Shown here: positions 47,136 through 55,907 of the stretch, piece after piece | How positions within the stretch are numbered: the stretch's first letter is position 1 | Layout of the letters: each line of letters begins with the position of its first letter | DNA from: Gammaproteobacteria bacterium | Lineage (GTDB): Bacteria > Pseudomonadota > Gammaproteobacteria > Steroidobacterales > Woeseiaceae | Direction of reading: 5' to 3' | Assembly (NCBI GenBank): GCA_013151645.1 | Contig: JAADHU010000080.1 | Location: forward strand, 1 to 64,000 | DNA length: 64,000 nt | Made by a program: the position numbers and the translations under genes | The notes under the pieces: generated by a model | Seen by the model: only the letters and a program-made list of their open reading frames with translations | Databases searched by the model: none | Told to the model about the DNA's origin: nothing

Positions 47136-48375
47136 AGCGCAAGGCCTCTGCTGGCTGCATGCGCGCGCCGCGCCAGGCTGGATACAATGTGGACAGACAG
47201 GCCAGCAGCATGGCAATGATGCAAATCGTCAAAACATCACCAAGGCGCAATTCGGCTGGCAGGTCGCTAATAAAATAGACATCGGCCGCGAGGAACTTGA
47301 TACCGAATGTCGTTTCAACGGCGCCGACAATACGCTCCAGATTCAGGGCAAACAACACCCCGAGCAGGAGCCCTAAAGCGGTTCCGATCACGCCAATGAT
47401 ACTTCCTTGTATGATGAAAATCCGCATGATGCTGGACGGCCGCGCACCCGCCGTTCGCATAATGGCGATATCCGATTGTTTATCCTTAACGACCATCACC
47501 AGAGTCGATACGATGTTGAAGGCTGCAACGGCAATCACCAGCAACAGGATTACGAACAGGATGGATTTCGTAATCTGGATGGAGCGGAAGAAATTGACGT
47601 GACGACGTGTCCAGTCGCTGACAAGCACGCCACCACCCGCATCGAGCGCGACTTCCCGGACGATTTCGGAAGCGTCGAATATATCGGTTACCGCAAGCCG
47701 AACACCGCTGACGCTATCGCCCATCCGAAACAGGCGCTGCGCGTCGCCAAGATTGATGAAGGCCAGGCGGCGATCGAATTCATACATGCCAACCCGATAG
47801 ATACCACTGACTGTGAATCGCTTGGTGCGTGGCATAAGGCCGGCGGGCGTCACGATTCCTTCGGCAAGTGTCACCGTGAGTTTGTCGCCGATTGACGCAC
47901 GCAACTCTTTGGCGAGCTCGATGCCGAGCACAATATTGAATTCGCGTGCCTTGAGGGTGGACAGATCACCTTCCGTGATGACATCCGCAATGCCAGAGAC
48001 CTTGTCTTCGAGATCCGGCTCAATGCCGCGTAATTCCGCGCCACTAAGACGCTCTCCGAGCACCAGCAATCCCTGCCCGTCGACATAAGGTGCGGCGGCG
48101 GTGACACGTTCGTTTTCGACAGCCGCGTCGATGTGCGTCGACCAGTCACTTAACGTTCCATCCGGGCTCTCGATCGTGGCGTGCGCGGACATGGCAAGCA
48201 ATCGATCTTTTAGCTCTCGCTCGAAGCCATTGACGACCGACAGGACAATGATGAGTACAGCAACGGCAATAGCGATTCCCAACATGGATATCGCCGATAT
48301 CAGGGACACGAAACGATTGTCGCTCCTCGAGCGAACGTAGCGCCGGCCTACCCAGAATTCGTAGCTGTTGAACAT
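47128..48375 (-). CDS. Lipoprotein-releasing permease, LolC/LolE family (first copy by position)
   Basis: Inner-membrane permease of LolCDE with 415 residues. The first helix is near residues 25-50 (SLISAISMLGIAIAVAVLII) and is followed by a large periplasmic domain; three more helices are in the C-terminal 140 residues. The opening FNSYEFWVGRRYVRSRSDNRFVSL is typical. It is the middle gene of the three-gene set, 4 bp after the other permease and overlapping lolD. I cannot tell LolC from LolE by eye. Confidence 0.93.
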   Translation of the reverse strand: MFNSYEFWVGRRYVRSRSDNRFVSLISAISMLGIAIAVAVLIIVLSVVNGFERELKDRLLAMSAHATIESPDGTLSDWSTHIDAAVENERVTAAAPYVDGQGLLVLGERLSGAELRGIEPDLEDKVSGIADVITEGDLSTLKAREFNIVLGIELAKELRASIGDKLTVTLAEGIVTPAGLMPRTKRFTVSGIYRVGMYEFDRRLAFINLGDAQRLFRMGDSVSGVRLAVTDIFDASEIVREVALDAGGGVLVSDWTRRHVNFFRSIQITKSILFVILLLVIAVAAFNIVSTLVMVVKDKQSDIAIMRTAGARPSSIMRIFIIQGSIIGVIGTALGLLLGVLFALNLERIVGAVETTFGIKFLAADVYFISDLPAELRLGDVLTICIIAMLLACLSTLYPAWRGARMQPAEALRYE

Positions 48376-48379
48376 CGGT

Positions 48380-49624
48380 TTACTCGTATCTCAACGCAAT
48401 GGCCGGGTCCACGAGTGCCGCACGGCGTGCCGGATACAAAGTCGCCAGTGACGTCAGGACGAATGCGGCGACCGCGATAATCGTCACATCCTCTGTTTCA
48501 AGAATAGACGGGATCTGAGTGACGTAATACACCTCGGGCGGCATAATCTGAAAACCGAAAAACTGTTCCAGCACCGGCACCAGCACAGGAACGTTGATGG
48601 CAAGAATAATTCCTGCAACAACGCCAAGGAAAACGCCAAGCCAGCCAATAACCGCGCCTTGTATGAAAAAAACGCGGATAACGCCATTGGGTTGCATGCC
48701 CAGCGTGCGCAAAATCGCAATGTCGCCGGTCTTGTCCGTGACGACCATCACCAGGCTCGCGACAATATTGAACGCCGCAACACCGATGATTAGCGACAGA
48801 AGCAGCGACATCATCATTTTTTCAATGCGTATCGCGCGAAAATAACTCGCGTTCTCGATGGTCCAGTCACTGGTGCGGAAGTTATCACCCAGTTCCTTCT
48901 GTAATTCCCGAGCGATAATCGGAGCGTCCATTACATCAGCGGCAAGAAACCGCACCGCCGTTACTTCGTCGTCGAATGACATCATTCGAGCGGCGTCGTC
49001 CATGTGAACGAGCGCGAGCGACGCATCGTGATTCTGCACGCCAGCTTCAAAAATGCCGCGAACGACAAAACGTTCAAGCACTGGCTCCAGGGTTCCATCG
49101 CCCGCCGGCCGTGGCATCAGGAGCACAACGCCGTCACCAATACGGACATTCAGATCGAGTGCGAGCAAGCGACCCAGGACAATGCTGTTTGACCCTGGTT
49201 GCAGCACGTCGAGGTCACCGATAACGAAATTGATGGTCCGACCCGACACCGCCTGTTCGAATTCCGGATAGACACCATTGACAAGTACGCCCCGAAGCCC
49301 CTTCCCGGTCCGTACCATGCCTTCAATCGCGACGTACGGCGCGGCGGCTATGACGCCTTCCTCAGCGAGTACGGTATCCCGCAGTGAGCGCCAGTCAGAA
49401 ACAGCGCCGTCTTGACCCGTCACATAGCCGTGCGCCGTCATGCTCAGCAGGCGACTGCGCAATTCGCCCTCGAACCCGTTCATCACCGAAAGAATGACGA
49501 TCAGCGCCGCAACACCGAGGGCAATACCGGCCATCGAAATGCCAGTTATAAAAGAAACGAAGCGGGTGCGACGTTTCGCTCGCAAATAGCGGAGCCCGAC
49601 AAAGAGTTCAACAGCGTTAATCAT
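48380..49624 (-). CDS. Lipoprotein-releasing permease, LolC/LolE family (second copy by position)
   Basis: Paralogous LolC/LolE permease, 414 residues, with the same layout as its neighbour (VELFVGLRYLRAKRRTRFVSFI, then a helix and a long periplasmic domain, then three helices). I place the start at ATG 49624; ATG 49633 is equally possible, while an in-frame start at 49708 is unlikely because its reading region runs through a REP copy at 49664-49688. No strong ribosome site is seen for either start. It is the first gene of the lol operon. Confidence 0.93.
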   Translation of the reverse strand: MINAVELFVGLRYLRAKRRTRFVSFITGISMAGIALGVAALIVILSVMNGFEGELRSRLLSMTAHGYVTGQDGAVSDWRSLRDTVLAEEGVIAAAPYVAIEGMVRTGKGLRGVLVNGVYPEFEQAVSGRTINFVIGDLDVLQPGSNSIVLGRLLALDLNVRIGDGVVLLMPRPAGDGTLEPVLERFVVRGIFEAGVQNHDASLALVHMDDAARMMSFDDEVTAVRFLAADVMDAPIIARELQKELGDNFRTSDWTIENASYFRAIRIEKMMMSLLLSLIIGVAAFNIVASLVMVVTDKTGDIAILRTLGMQPNGVIRVFFIQGAVIGWLGVFLGVVAGIILAINVPVLVPVLEQFFGFQIMPPEVYYVTQIPSILETEDVTIIAVAAFVLTSLATLYPARRAALVDPAIALRYE

Positions 49625-49933
49625 CGGGCGCATTAAAGCATATTCGATTCGCCGGGTAATCCGGTCGCGCCTCGGGAAACGCTCCTGAGCGATGTTTTGC
49701 AGAAACATTTTCCGAGGTTTGACTGCACGGAAAGTGTGACGCCGGTCACGCTTTCCGTGCCGCTAAATGCTCGCCGCTGCAAGGGCTGATGGGGTTCTGA
49801 GGGGAAAAGGCCATACTGAGAACCAGGTCCGTGAGGCCGGCACGGTCAGTGTGTAAAAACCTACTTGATACAGGTCGTTTTCGAGCTGGCGGCAGATGGT
49901 ATAGTCGCCGGGTAAAGAAGTGGAGAGATTTAG
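49625..49933. other. Spacer between lol operon and BamE-like gene: REP copy and long hairpin
   Basis: This 309-bp divergent spacer has no gene. It holds a single REP copy (49664-49688, GTCGCGCCTCGGGAAACG) and a separate near-perfect hairpin: arms GCACGGAAAGTGTGAC (49725-49740) and GTCACGCTTTCCGTGC (49745-49760), 16 bp with one wobble and a 4-nt loop. The plus-strand gene has a TATAGT -10 at 49900-49905 with no good -35. Confidence 0.6.
49664..49688. repeat. Single REP copy, lol upstream region
   Basis: GTCGCGCCTCGGGAAACG followed by CTCCTGA is the same unit as the left arm at 24-48, with two or three changes and a lost GTAG-type head. Only one orientation is present, so it is a single or decayed REP. 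Confidence 0.7.
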
Positions 49934-50218
49934 ATGTCCAAGTTTAAAGCGTTCGCCCTCATCGTCGCCGCCTCAGCGTTTGCAACTATCGCCCACGCCG
50001 AGACACTGCAAATGGGTGATACCGGGAATGCTGCTCGGTTTGAGCAGGCCGGCAAGCCCACGCGCGGTATGAGCCAGGCCAGTGTAGAAGCAGAATACGG
50101 CCCTCCACAATCAAACCAGTCCGCCGTCGGCGACCCACCGATCGCTCGTTGGGAATACGCGAATTTTGTGGTGTTTTTCGAATACGACCGGGTTATTCAC
50201 GCCGTCACAAAACGTTAA
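49934..50218 (+). CDS. BamE/SmpA-like small periplasmic protein
   Basis: A 94-residue protein with a signal peptide (AFALIVAASAFATIAHA) and a single BamE-like fold: RGMSQASVEAEYGPPQ, then PPIARWEYANFVVFFEYDRV. There is no lipobox, so it is a soluble periplasmic protein, not BamE itself. Function is not known. The ribosome site GGAGAG lies 7-8 nt before ATG 49934. It is 76 bp upstream of mfd on the same strand. Confidence 0.8.
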   Translation: MSKFKAFALIVAASAFATIAHAETLQMGDTGNAARFEQAGKPTRGMSQASVEAEYGPPQSNQSAVGDPPIARWEYANFVVFFEYDRVIHAVTKR

Positions 50219-50231
50219 TCCGCCGACGTTT

Positions 50232-50252
50232 CGCGGGAGCGCAGCTCCCGTG
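50232..50252. terminator. Hairpin between the BamE-like gene and mfd
   Basis: A 7-bp stem CGGGAGC / GCTCCCG with a 3-nt loop lies 15 bp after the BamE-like stop. There is no T-run, so it is at best a weak or attenuator-like terminator. It could also protect the short upstream mRNA. Confidence 0.35.
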
Positions 50253-50294
50253 CTTGTGCGATAATCGCCGGCCGAATTTTCGCCGGCAAATCCT

Positions 50295-53200
50295 GTGACT
50301 CGCGCACCCCTACTCATTCCGCCGCCATTAAGCGGGAAAATCACCTCGGTCGGACGCCTGATTGGCGCCAGCGCGGCGCTCGCGGCCGTAGATCTGTGGC
50401 GCAGCTCAAAGCGGCCGATCATTGTGCTCGCCCCGGAGCCGAGACAAGCGGACCAGATAGAAGCCGAGATTCGTTACTTTGCCGGCAGCGATTGCGATAT
50501 CTCCCATTTCGTGGAATGGGAGACACTCCCCTACGACAGTTTCTCGCCGCACCAGGATATCGTCTCGCAACGATTGACGGTATTGAGTACGCTGCCAGCG
50601 CGAAAGAGCGGCATCGTCATTGTCTCCGCACCCTCGATTTTGCAGCGGTTGCCGCCACGAAATTATATCGCCGCGCGAACACTCGATCTCAGCAACGGGC
50701 AGACACTCGATCGTGAGGAGTTTGTCGACTCACTCACAGCCGCCGGCTACCTTCGCGTCCCGCTTGTGGGAGAACACGGTGAGTTCGCTGTTCGGGGGGC
50801 GTTGCTGGACGTATTCCCGATGGGTTCTGCGCATCCCCTGCGGATCGACTTTTTCGACGATGAAATTGAGTCGCTGCGATATTTCGATCCGGAGTCGCAA
50901 ATTTCCGGCGATACCGTCACATCACTCAATATTCTGCCCGCAAGAGAGATTCCGCTCGATGCGGATGATATTCGCCTGTTCCGACGACGCTACCGGGAAC
51001 GATTTGAGGGTCAACCGTCAAAATCCCGTGTCTACAGCGACATCTCGAACGGTATCGCCCACGGTGGCATTGAGTACTACCTGACATTGTTCTTTGAGGA
51101 AACCGCGACGCTGCTCGATTATTGCCCGCCTGATTCCGTACTGTTCGTTCCAGCCGATTTACAAGATCTGCTCGATGATGCCTGGGCGGGTGTTGAAGAA
51201 CGTTACGAGAGTTTGCGGCATGACAGCGAACGACCGATCCTCAAACCGGCCGAGAGTTTCGTTGAACTGCAGCAATTGCAGCAGCAGATGAGCGCATTTC
51301 GATGCGTCGTGTACAGCGCCCACACGTTACCGGACAGCCCCGCAACGCTGAACGTCGCGACCCGGGTACCGCCGGCGCTAAGAATAGAAAGTCGCTATGA
51401 AGAGGCCTCCGCTGCCCTGATGCGCTTTTTGCAGGAATTTGATGGCCGAGTGCTTTTTACGGCCGATTCACCGGGTCGGCGGGAAAGTGTGCTCGATTTC
51501 CTGCACGGACACGGGCTGGATATCGAGCGCATTGAACGATGGCAGGATTTTCTCGCCTCGACGCACCAGATTGGTGTCGCGGTGGCGCCCGTCGAAGATG
51601 GCGTGTTGTTGCCGGATGCCCGCCTCGCCGTTATCTCGGAACACCAGTTGTTTGGCAGCAAACCACAACAGCGCAGTCGACGGCGGCGTGCGGAGCGCGA
51701 TCCGGAAAGCATTATTCGGCAGCTCAATGATCTGCAGACCGGATCGCCGGTCGTTCACGAAGAATACGGAATAGGTCGTTACCAGGGTCTGATCACGCTT
51801 GAAGTGGGCGGCATGAGTGGCGAGTTTCTGCACCTCGAATACGCGGACAACGCCAAATTGTACGTACCGGTACACGCACTCGATCTGATTTCACGGTATA
51901 CGGGAGCAACGCCGGAAAATGCACCGCTGCACCGGCTCGGCAGCGATCAATGGGCCAGGGCGAAGCGTCGAGCGATTGAGAAAATTCGTGACGTCGCCGC
52001 TGAACTGCTGGACGTGTATGCAAGGCGCGCAGCGAGACGGGGACACCGTTTCCGCTGGCCGGAAGCAGAATATCGGGCATTCGAGGACGGCTTCCCGTTT
52101 GAGCCCACCGAAGACCAGGCCCGAACGATTGACGAAGTTCTGCAAGACCTTGAGTCCGATCAGCCCATGGACCGGCTCGTTTGCGGCGATGTCGGCTTCG
52201 GCAAGACAGAGGTCGCGCTGCGAGCCGCCTTCGCGGCGGTTCAAGGCGGCAAACAGGTGGCCATACTCGTACCCACGACCTTGCTCGCGCATCAACATCT
52301 GCAGACATTTCAGGATCGCTTTGCAGACTGGCCGGTCAACATAGATGTGATTTCACGTTTCCGCTCACGCGGCGACGTCATGGACATTGTCGAAAAAATG
52401 CGTGATGGCACGGTGGACATCGTAATCGGTACACATCGCTTGTTGCAGTACGTCAAGGATTTTAAGGACGTCGGCCTGGTGGTCATCGATGAAGAACACC
52501 GCTTTGGTGTACGCCATAAGGAAACGATCAAATCGCTCAAGAGCAACATCGATGTGCTGACGCTAACGGCAACGCCCATTCCACGAACCTTGAACATGGC
52601 GCTCGGCGGTATCCGTGAGATGTCGCTCATTACCACACCACCCGCTGATCGACTCGCCGTAAAAACCTTTGTGAGCCAGTGGAACGATATGATGATTCGG
52701 GAAGCCTGCCTGCGCGAAATCAAACGGGGTGGTCAGGTCTACTTCATACACAACCGCGTCGACGATATCGGCCGCATCGGTGAAACCTTGTCAGCGCTGG
52801 TACCGGAGGCCAGTATCCGTGTCGGCCACGGGCAAATGCCGGAACGAGAACTCGAAGAGGTCATGCTCGATTTCTATCACCGTCGCTTCAACGTCCTGCT
52901 CTGCACGACGATCGTTGAAAGTGGCATCGATGTACCGACGGCCAACACCATCATCATCAATCGTGCCGATCGATTCGGGCTTGCACAATTGCATCAGTTG
53001 CGCGGCCGCGTCGGTCGCTCGCACCATCGTGCCTATGCTTACCTGGTGGTGCCGCCGCGCGCCGCCATGACCGCAGATGCCATCAAGCGCCTCGAAGCTA
53101 TCGATTCCCTTGAAGACCTGGGTTCCGGATTCACGCTGGCCACCCACGATCTGGAGATTCGAGGTGCCGGCGAACTGCTGGGCGATACGCAAAGCGGGCA

Positions 53201-53768
53201 GATTCAGGAAATCGGTTTCGCGCTATACACGGAATTACTGACTCGTACGGTCGAGGCCATGAAATCCGGCCGCGATCCGGACCTCGATAAACCACTGAAC
53301 GCCGGCGTCGACATCGATCTGCATTTGCCGGCGCTGCTGCCCGAGGATTACGTGCCTGATGTCCACCTGCGGCTCATTCTCTACAAGCGAATCGCCAGCG
53401 CGAAATCAAAGCAGGAACTACGCGATATGCAGGTCGAGTTGATTGATCGCTTTGGCCTACTGCCGGAGGCCAGCCGAAATCTGATGCGCATTGCCGCCAT
53501 CAAACTTGAGGCGGCCGCATTGGGCATCGAGAAGATAAACGCGGCCGACGGTGGTGGCTATGTCCGCTTCAACGAAAAACCCCTGGTCGATCCGCTCACT
53601 GTGATTAATCTCATCCAGAATGAGGGACGAACGTATCGCATGCAGGGCGCACATCGGCTACAGTTTCACCTGGACCTTAGCGATGGCGAATCTCGCTTCC
53701 TGCAAATCGAACGATTAATGGATGTGTTGACCCCGGAAGCCGGGCCAACACAGACGCCGGCCGCGTAA
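50295..53768 (+). CDS. mfd: Transcription-repair coupling factor Mfd (GTG start)
   Basis: ATP-driven translocase that removes stalled RNA polymerase at DNA lesions and recruits UvrA. The 1157-residue length is standard. The UvrB-like domains are N-terminal (FVEWETLPYDSFSPHQDI), then the RNA-polymerase-interacting domain (HEEYGIGRYQGL), and the SF2 motor with Walker A GDVGFGKTEVALRA and DEEH box. The TRG motif region and C-terminal D7 domain follow. The start is GTG at 50295 with no strong ribosome site. Confidence 0.97.
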   Translation: MTRAPLLIPPPLSGKITSVGRLIGASAALAAVDLWRSSKRPIIVLAPEPRQADQIEAEIRYFAGSDCDISHFVEWETLPYDSFSPHQDIVSQRLTVLSTLPARKSGIVIVSAPSILQRLPPRNYIAARTLDLSNGQTLDREEFVDSLTAAGYLRVPLVGEHGEFAVRGALLDVFPMGSAHPLRIDFFDDEIESLRYFDPESQISGDTVTSLNILPAREIPLDADDIRLFRRRYRERFEGQPSKSRVYSDISNGIAHGGIEYYLTLFFEETATLLDYCPPDSVLFVPADLQDLLDDAWAGVEERYESLRHDSERPILKPAESFVELQQLQQQMSAFRCVVYSAHTLPDSPATLNVATRVPPALRIESRYEEASAALMRFLQEFDGRVLFTADSPGRRESVLDFLHGHGLDIERIERWQDFLASTHQIGVAVAPVEDGVLLPDARLAVISEHQLFGSKPQQRSRRRRAERDPESIIRQLNDLQTGSPVVHEEYGIGRYQGLITLEVGGMSGEFLHLEYADNAKLYVPVHALDLISRYTGATPENAPLHRLGSDQWARAKRRAIEKIRDVAAELLDVYARRAARRGHRFRWPEAEYRAFEDGFPFEPTEDQARTIDEVLQDLESDQPMDRLVCGDVGFGKTEVALRAAFAAVQGGKQVAILVPTTLLAHQHLQTFQDRFADWPVNIDVISRFRSRGDVMDIVEKMRDGTVDIVIGTHRLLQYVKDFKDVGLVVIDEEHRFGVRHKETIKSLKSNIDVLTLTATPIPRTLNMALGGIREMSLITTPPADRLAVKTFVSQWNDMMIREACLREIKRGGQVYFIHNRVDDIGRIGETLSALVPEASIRVGHGQMPERELEEVMLDFYHRRFNVLLCTTIVESGIDVPTANTIIINRADRFGLAQLHQLRGRVGRSHHRAYAYLVVPPRAAMTADAIKRLEAIDSLEDLGSGFTLATHDLEIRGAGELLGDTQSGQIQEIGFALYTELLTRTVEAMKSGRDPDLDKPLNAGVDIDLHLPALLPEDYVPDVHLRLILYKRIASAKSKQELRDMQVELIDRFGLLPEASRNLMRIAAIKLEAAALGIEKINAADGGGYVRFNEKPLVDPLTVINLIQNEGRTYRMQGAHRLQFHLDLSDGESRFLQIERLMDVLTPEAGPTQTPAA

Positions 53769-53774
53769 ACTGGA

Positions 53775-54764
53775 ATGCATTGGATGTCACCCATCAAACT
53801 TGAAAAGCGATCGAAAAACCGCGGCAGGATGTCACGCTCACAGTGGCTGCGAACCTTTTTTGCCGGGGTCTTATGCCTGGCGGCGGTGGCCGGCGCCCAG
53901 GAAACAACATCTCTGTTGAGCGACGATACAGCCGGGGCTGAGGAAGAATTACGGCGTTACACCGTAGAAATCATCGTCTTTACCTACGCAGACAGCGTGT
54001 CATCGGGCAGCGAAATTTTTGTTGCCGACGCAGTCGATGAACCTGAGCAGACGGCGGAAGCCCTCGTGCAGACAGAAGACGAGGCGCAATCCACTGTGCC
54101 GCCCGAAGATGCCATCGCTGAGGACCCGGTCGCCGAGTACGGCGATTTTCTGGGCTATCCGGAAGATGAGGAACTTGTCGAACTGATCGCCAGTGACCGC
54201 ATCGACCTGAAGGTATTGCAGCCGGATGAGCTGACGATGACGGATATCCATGAAAAACTGGTTTTGCTCGATGCCTACCGACCCGTCATGTGGGCCGGCT
54301 GGACACAAGCGACACTGACCGAAGAAGAAACGCCGAGTATTCGTCTGCGGCGACTGGGCAACTTGCCACTGAATTTTGAGGGCAGCCTGACCTTGTATCT
54401 CAGCCGATTTCTGCACCTTGTTATCGATATTTCGATGGAGGCACCGCCAGTCGTAGCGGAGCAACCGGGCCCGCCGACACCGGCGTCCGGATTCGACCGG
54501 GGATATATCGATGATTTCGGACGGCCCATTTACACCGACACGATAGTGCCTGCAGTGCATTACCGAATTGTCGAAAACCGAATTATGAAGAATGAGGATA
54601 TTCGCTATTTCGATCACCCGAAATTCGGTGTGCTCGCGAAGATCACGCGTTATGAAGCACCCGCAGAAGGCGAACTAATCGAATTGGAGCCCGGTCAGCT
54701 CGTCCCCGGTCCTGCGCCCGCCGATTCAATTGCGCCGCCCGCCACAAGCAGCCGCGACTTATAG
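53775..54764 (+). CDS. CsiV-like cell-envelope protein
   Basis: A periplasmic protein of the CsiV family, which in Vibrio assists peptidoglycan synthesis by the LpoA/PBP1A system and is often found after mfd. The key segment is RRYTVEIIVFTYADSVSSGSEIF after the signal peptide (FAGVLCLAAVAGAQ), then an acidic linker and a conserved C-terminal domain with FEGSLTLYLSRFLHLVIDI. The length is 329 from ATG 53775; ATG 53784 and ATG 53829 are also possible, and 53829 gives the neatest signal peptide. It follows mfd by 6 bp. Confidence 0.82.
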   Translation: MHWMSPIKLEKRSKNRGRMSRSQWLRTFFAGVLCLAAVAGAQETTSLLSDDTAGAEEELRRYTVEIIVFTYADSVSSGSEIFVADAVDEPEQTAEALVQTEDEAQSTVPPEDAIAEDPVAEYGDFLGYPEDEELVELIASDRIDLKVLQPDELTMTDIHEKLVLLDAYRPVMWAGWTQATLTEEETPSIRLRRLGNLPLNFEGSLTLYLSRFLHLVIDISMEAPPVVAEQPGPPTPASGFDRGYIDDFGRPIYTDTIVPAVHYRIVENRIMKNEDIRYFDHPKFGVLAKITRYEAPAEGELIELEPGQLVPGPAPADSIAPPATSSRDL

Positions 54765-55649
54765 AACCCGGCGCAGAAACTCGTCGGCATCCACGCCACC
54801 CTTGCCCGCCTGAAGCATCGCGACCTTGAAGGAAACAGTGACGTACCTGGACGTCCGCGAGCGTGGATGATGCAAGCCAAGCTCCCGCACCGCCACTCCA
54901 ATCCGCTTCGCGAACTCCCGCACCTTCGCCTCATCGGAGGCATGCGATAAAACGACGAGCCTGTCTCCGTATTCACTGTTAACCAGCGCAGCGACATCGC
55001 TGGCGCGTCGCAGGCAACGGCGAATCGCCTGGGCGGCTCGCCGCAGACAGGAATCGGCCGCATGGCGACCGAAGACGTGCAGATAGTCATCGAAATCATC
55101 CAGTGAAAAGGCCACCAGCGCCAGGGTCGTTTTTTCGCGCACGGCCACCGAAAAATCGTGGGCAAGCACGTCATTGAAGGCCACTGTATTCAGGAGCCCG
55201 GTGACGGGATCGTCACGGGACAGGTCGCGAATTCGTTGCTTGGCCTTGAGTAACGCCTGGCGGGCCTCCTGGTCACCCAGGGATGCGCCGTGGCCACTGG
55301 CTATCCGCCAGTAGACCGCATAAAACTGGCCCCTGTCGGCGCGGCCGTCTGTCTTGTCAGCCAGTGGCATAAGCGATAACAAATACTCCTTGCCACGCAG
55401 TTCCACAGAGATAGACGATTCCCGCCCGGCGCGAATGGTTTCGCTGACTTCCAGTGCCAATTCCCGACCGGCCAACGCTTCGACAACGTCGGCAAGCGGC
55501 TGCCCGACCGAACCCGGATCGCCCGCAATCGCCGCAAACGCGGCATTGCCAAGCACCACCGGCCAGTCCGGGCTGTCAATACGCGCCACCAGCAGCGGCT
55601 CCGCCGAACCGGCAACCAGTTTTTCGAGAATGTCCCGCCGCAACTTCAT
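54759..55649 (-). CDS. PAS plus degenerate GGDEF-like regulatory protein
   Basis: A cytosolic protein of 296 residues from ATG 55649. The N-terminal 110 residues look like a PAS fold (PLLVARIDSPDWPVVLGNAAFAAIAG). A coiled-coil linker (ARQALLKAKQRIRDLSRDD) leads to a GGDEF-like fold (DPVTGLLNTVAFND, then LDDFDDYLHVFGRHAADSCLR). The catalytic GG(D/E)EF position reads NSEYGD, and the conserved ND pair is changed, so cyclic-di-GMP synthesis is unlikely. It may be a sensor or receptor. It converges with the csiV-like gene, overlapping by 6 bp. An upstream GTG start at 55691 is possible. Confidence 0.72.
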   Translation of the reverse strand: MKLRRDILEKLVAGSAEPLLVARIDSPDWPVVLGNAAFAAIAGDPGSVGQPLADVVEALAGRELALEVSETIRAGRESSISVELRGKEYLLSLMPLADKTDGRADRGQFYAVYWRIASGHGASLGDQEARQALLKAKQRIRDLSRDDPVTGLLNTVAFNDVLAHDFSVAVREKTTLALVAFSLDDFDDYLHVFGRHAADSCLRRAAQAIRRCLRRASDVAALVNSEYGDRLVVLSHASDEAKVREFAKRIGVAVRELGLHHPRSRTSRYVTVSFKVAMLQAGKGGVDADEFLRRVL

Positions 55650-55740
55650 CGCCAAAATACTCGTGCATCGCGCAAATAAATGCCATGCCACAGTTCACGA
55701 CTACAACCCAATGGCCCAATTAATTGGCGACCACAAGCAA

Positions 55741-55854
55741 GGAGATGCGTGGTGAGGTTTATCTCTGAGACCGTGCCCCGCAGGGATGCGGGGCCCGAGC
55801 TTACAGGGACGTACTTGCAGCGTGTCTCAGAGACAAACCTCACCACGTATCTCC
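55741..55854. repeat. Long inverted repeat with inner hairpin (cruciform-forming element)
   Basis: Outer arms of 31 bp, 55741-55771 (GGAGATGCGTGGTGAGGTTT on) and 55824-55854, are reverse complements with only two mismatches. The 52-bp centre holds a perfect 8-bp hairpin GCCCCGCA / TGCGGGGC (55775-55794) and the segment CCGAGCTTACAGGGACGTAC. The element lies in the non-coding spacer between the PAS gene and nagZ, with no frame and no direct duplication visible. It looks like a dispersed intergenic element. Confidence 0.85.
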
Positions 55855-55907
55855 GTAATAATTGCGACGCCCCCGGCCCCACGCCCTGAACAGGCACACC
55901 CAGCCAC

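Noticed and set aside
48380-49708. Permease gene start at 49708
   Set aside because: The added 28 residues are encoded across a REP copy; permeases of this family begin at the ATG 49624 or 49633 position.
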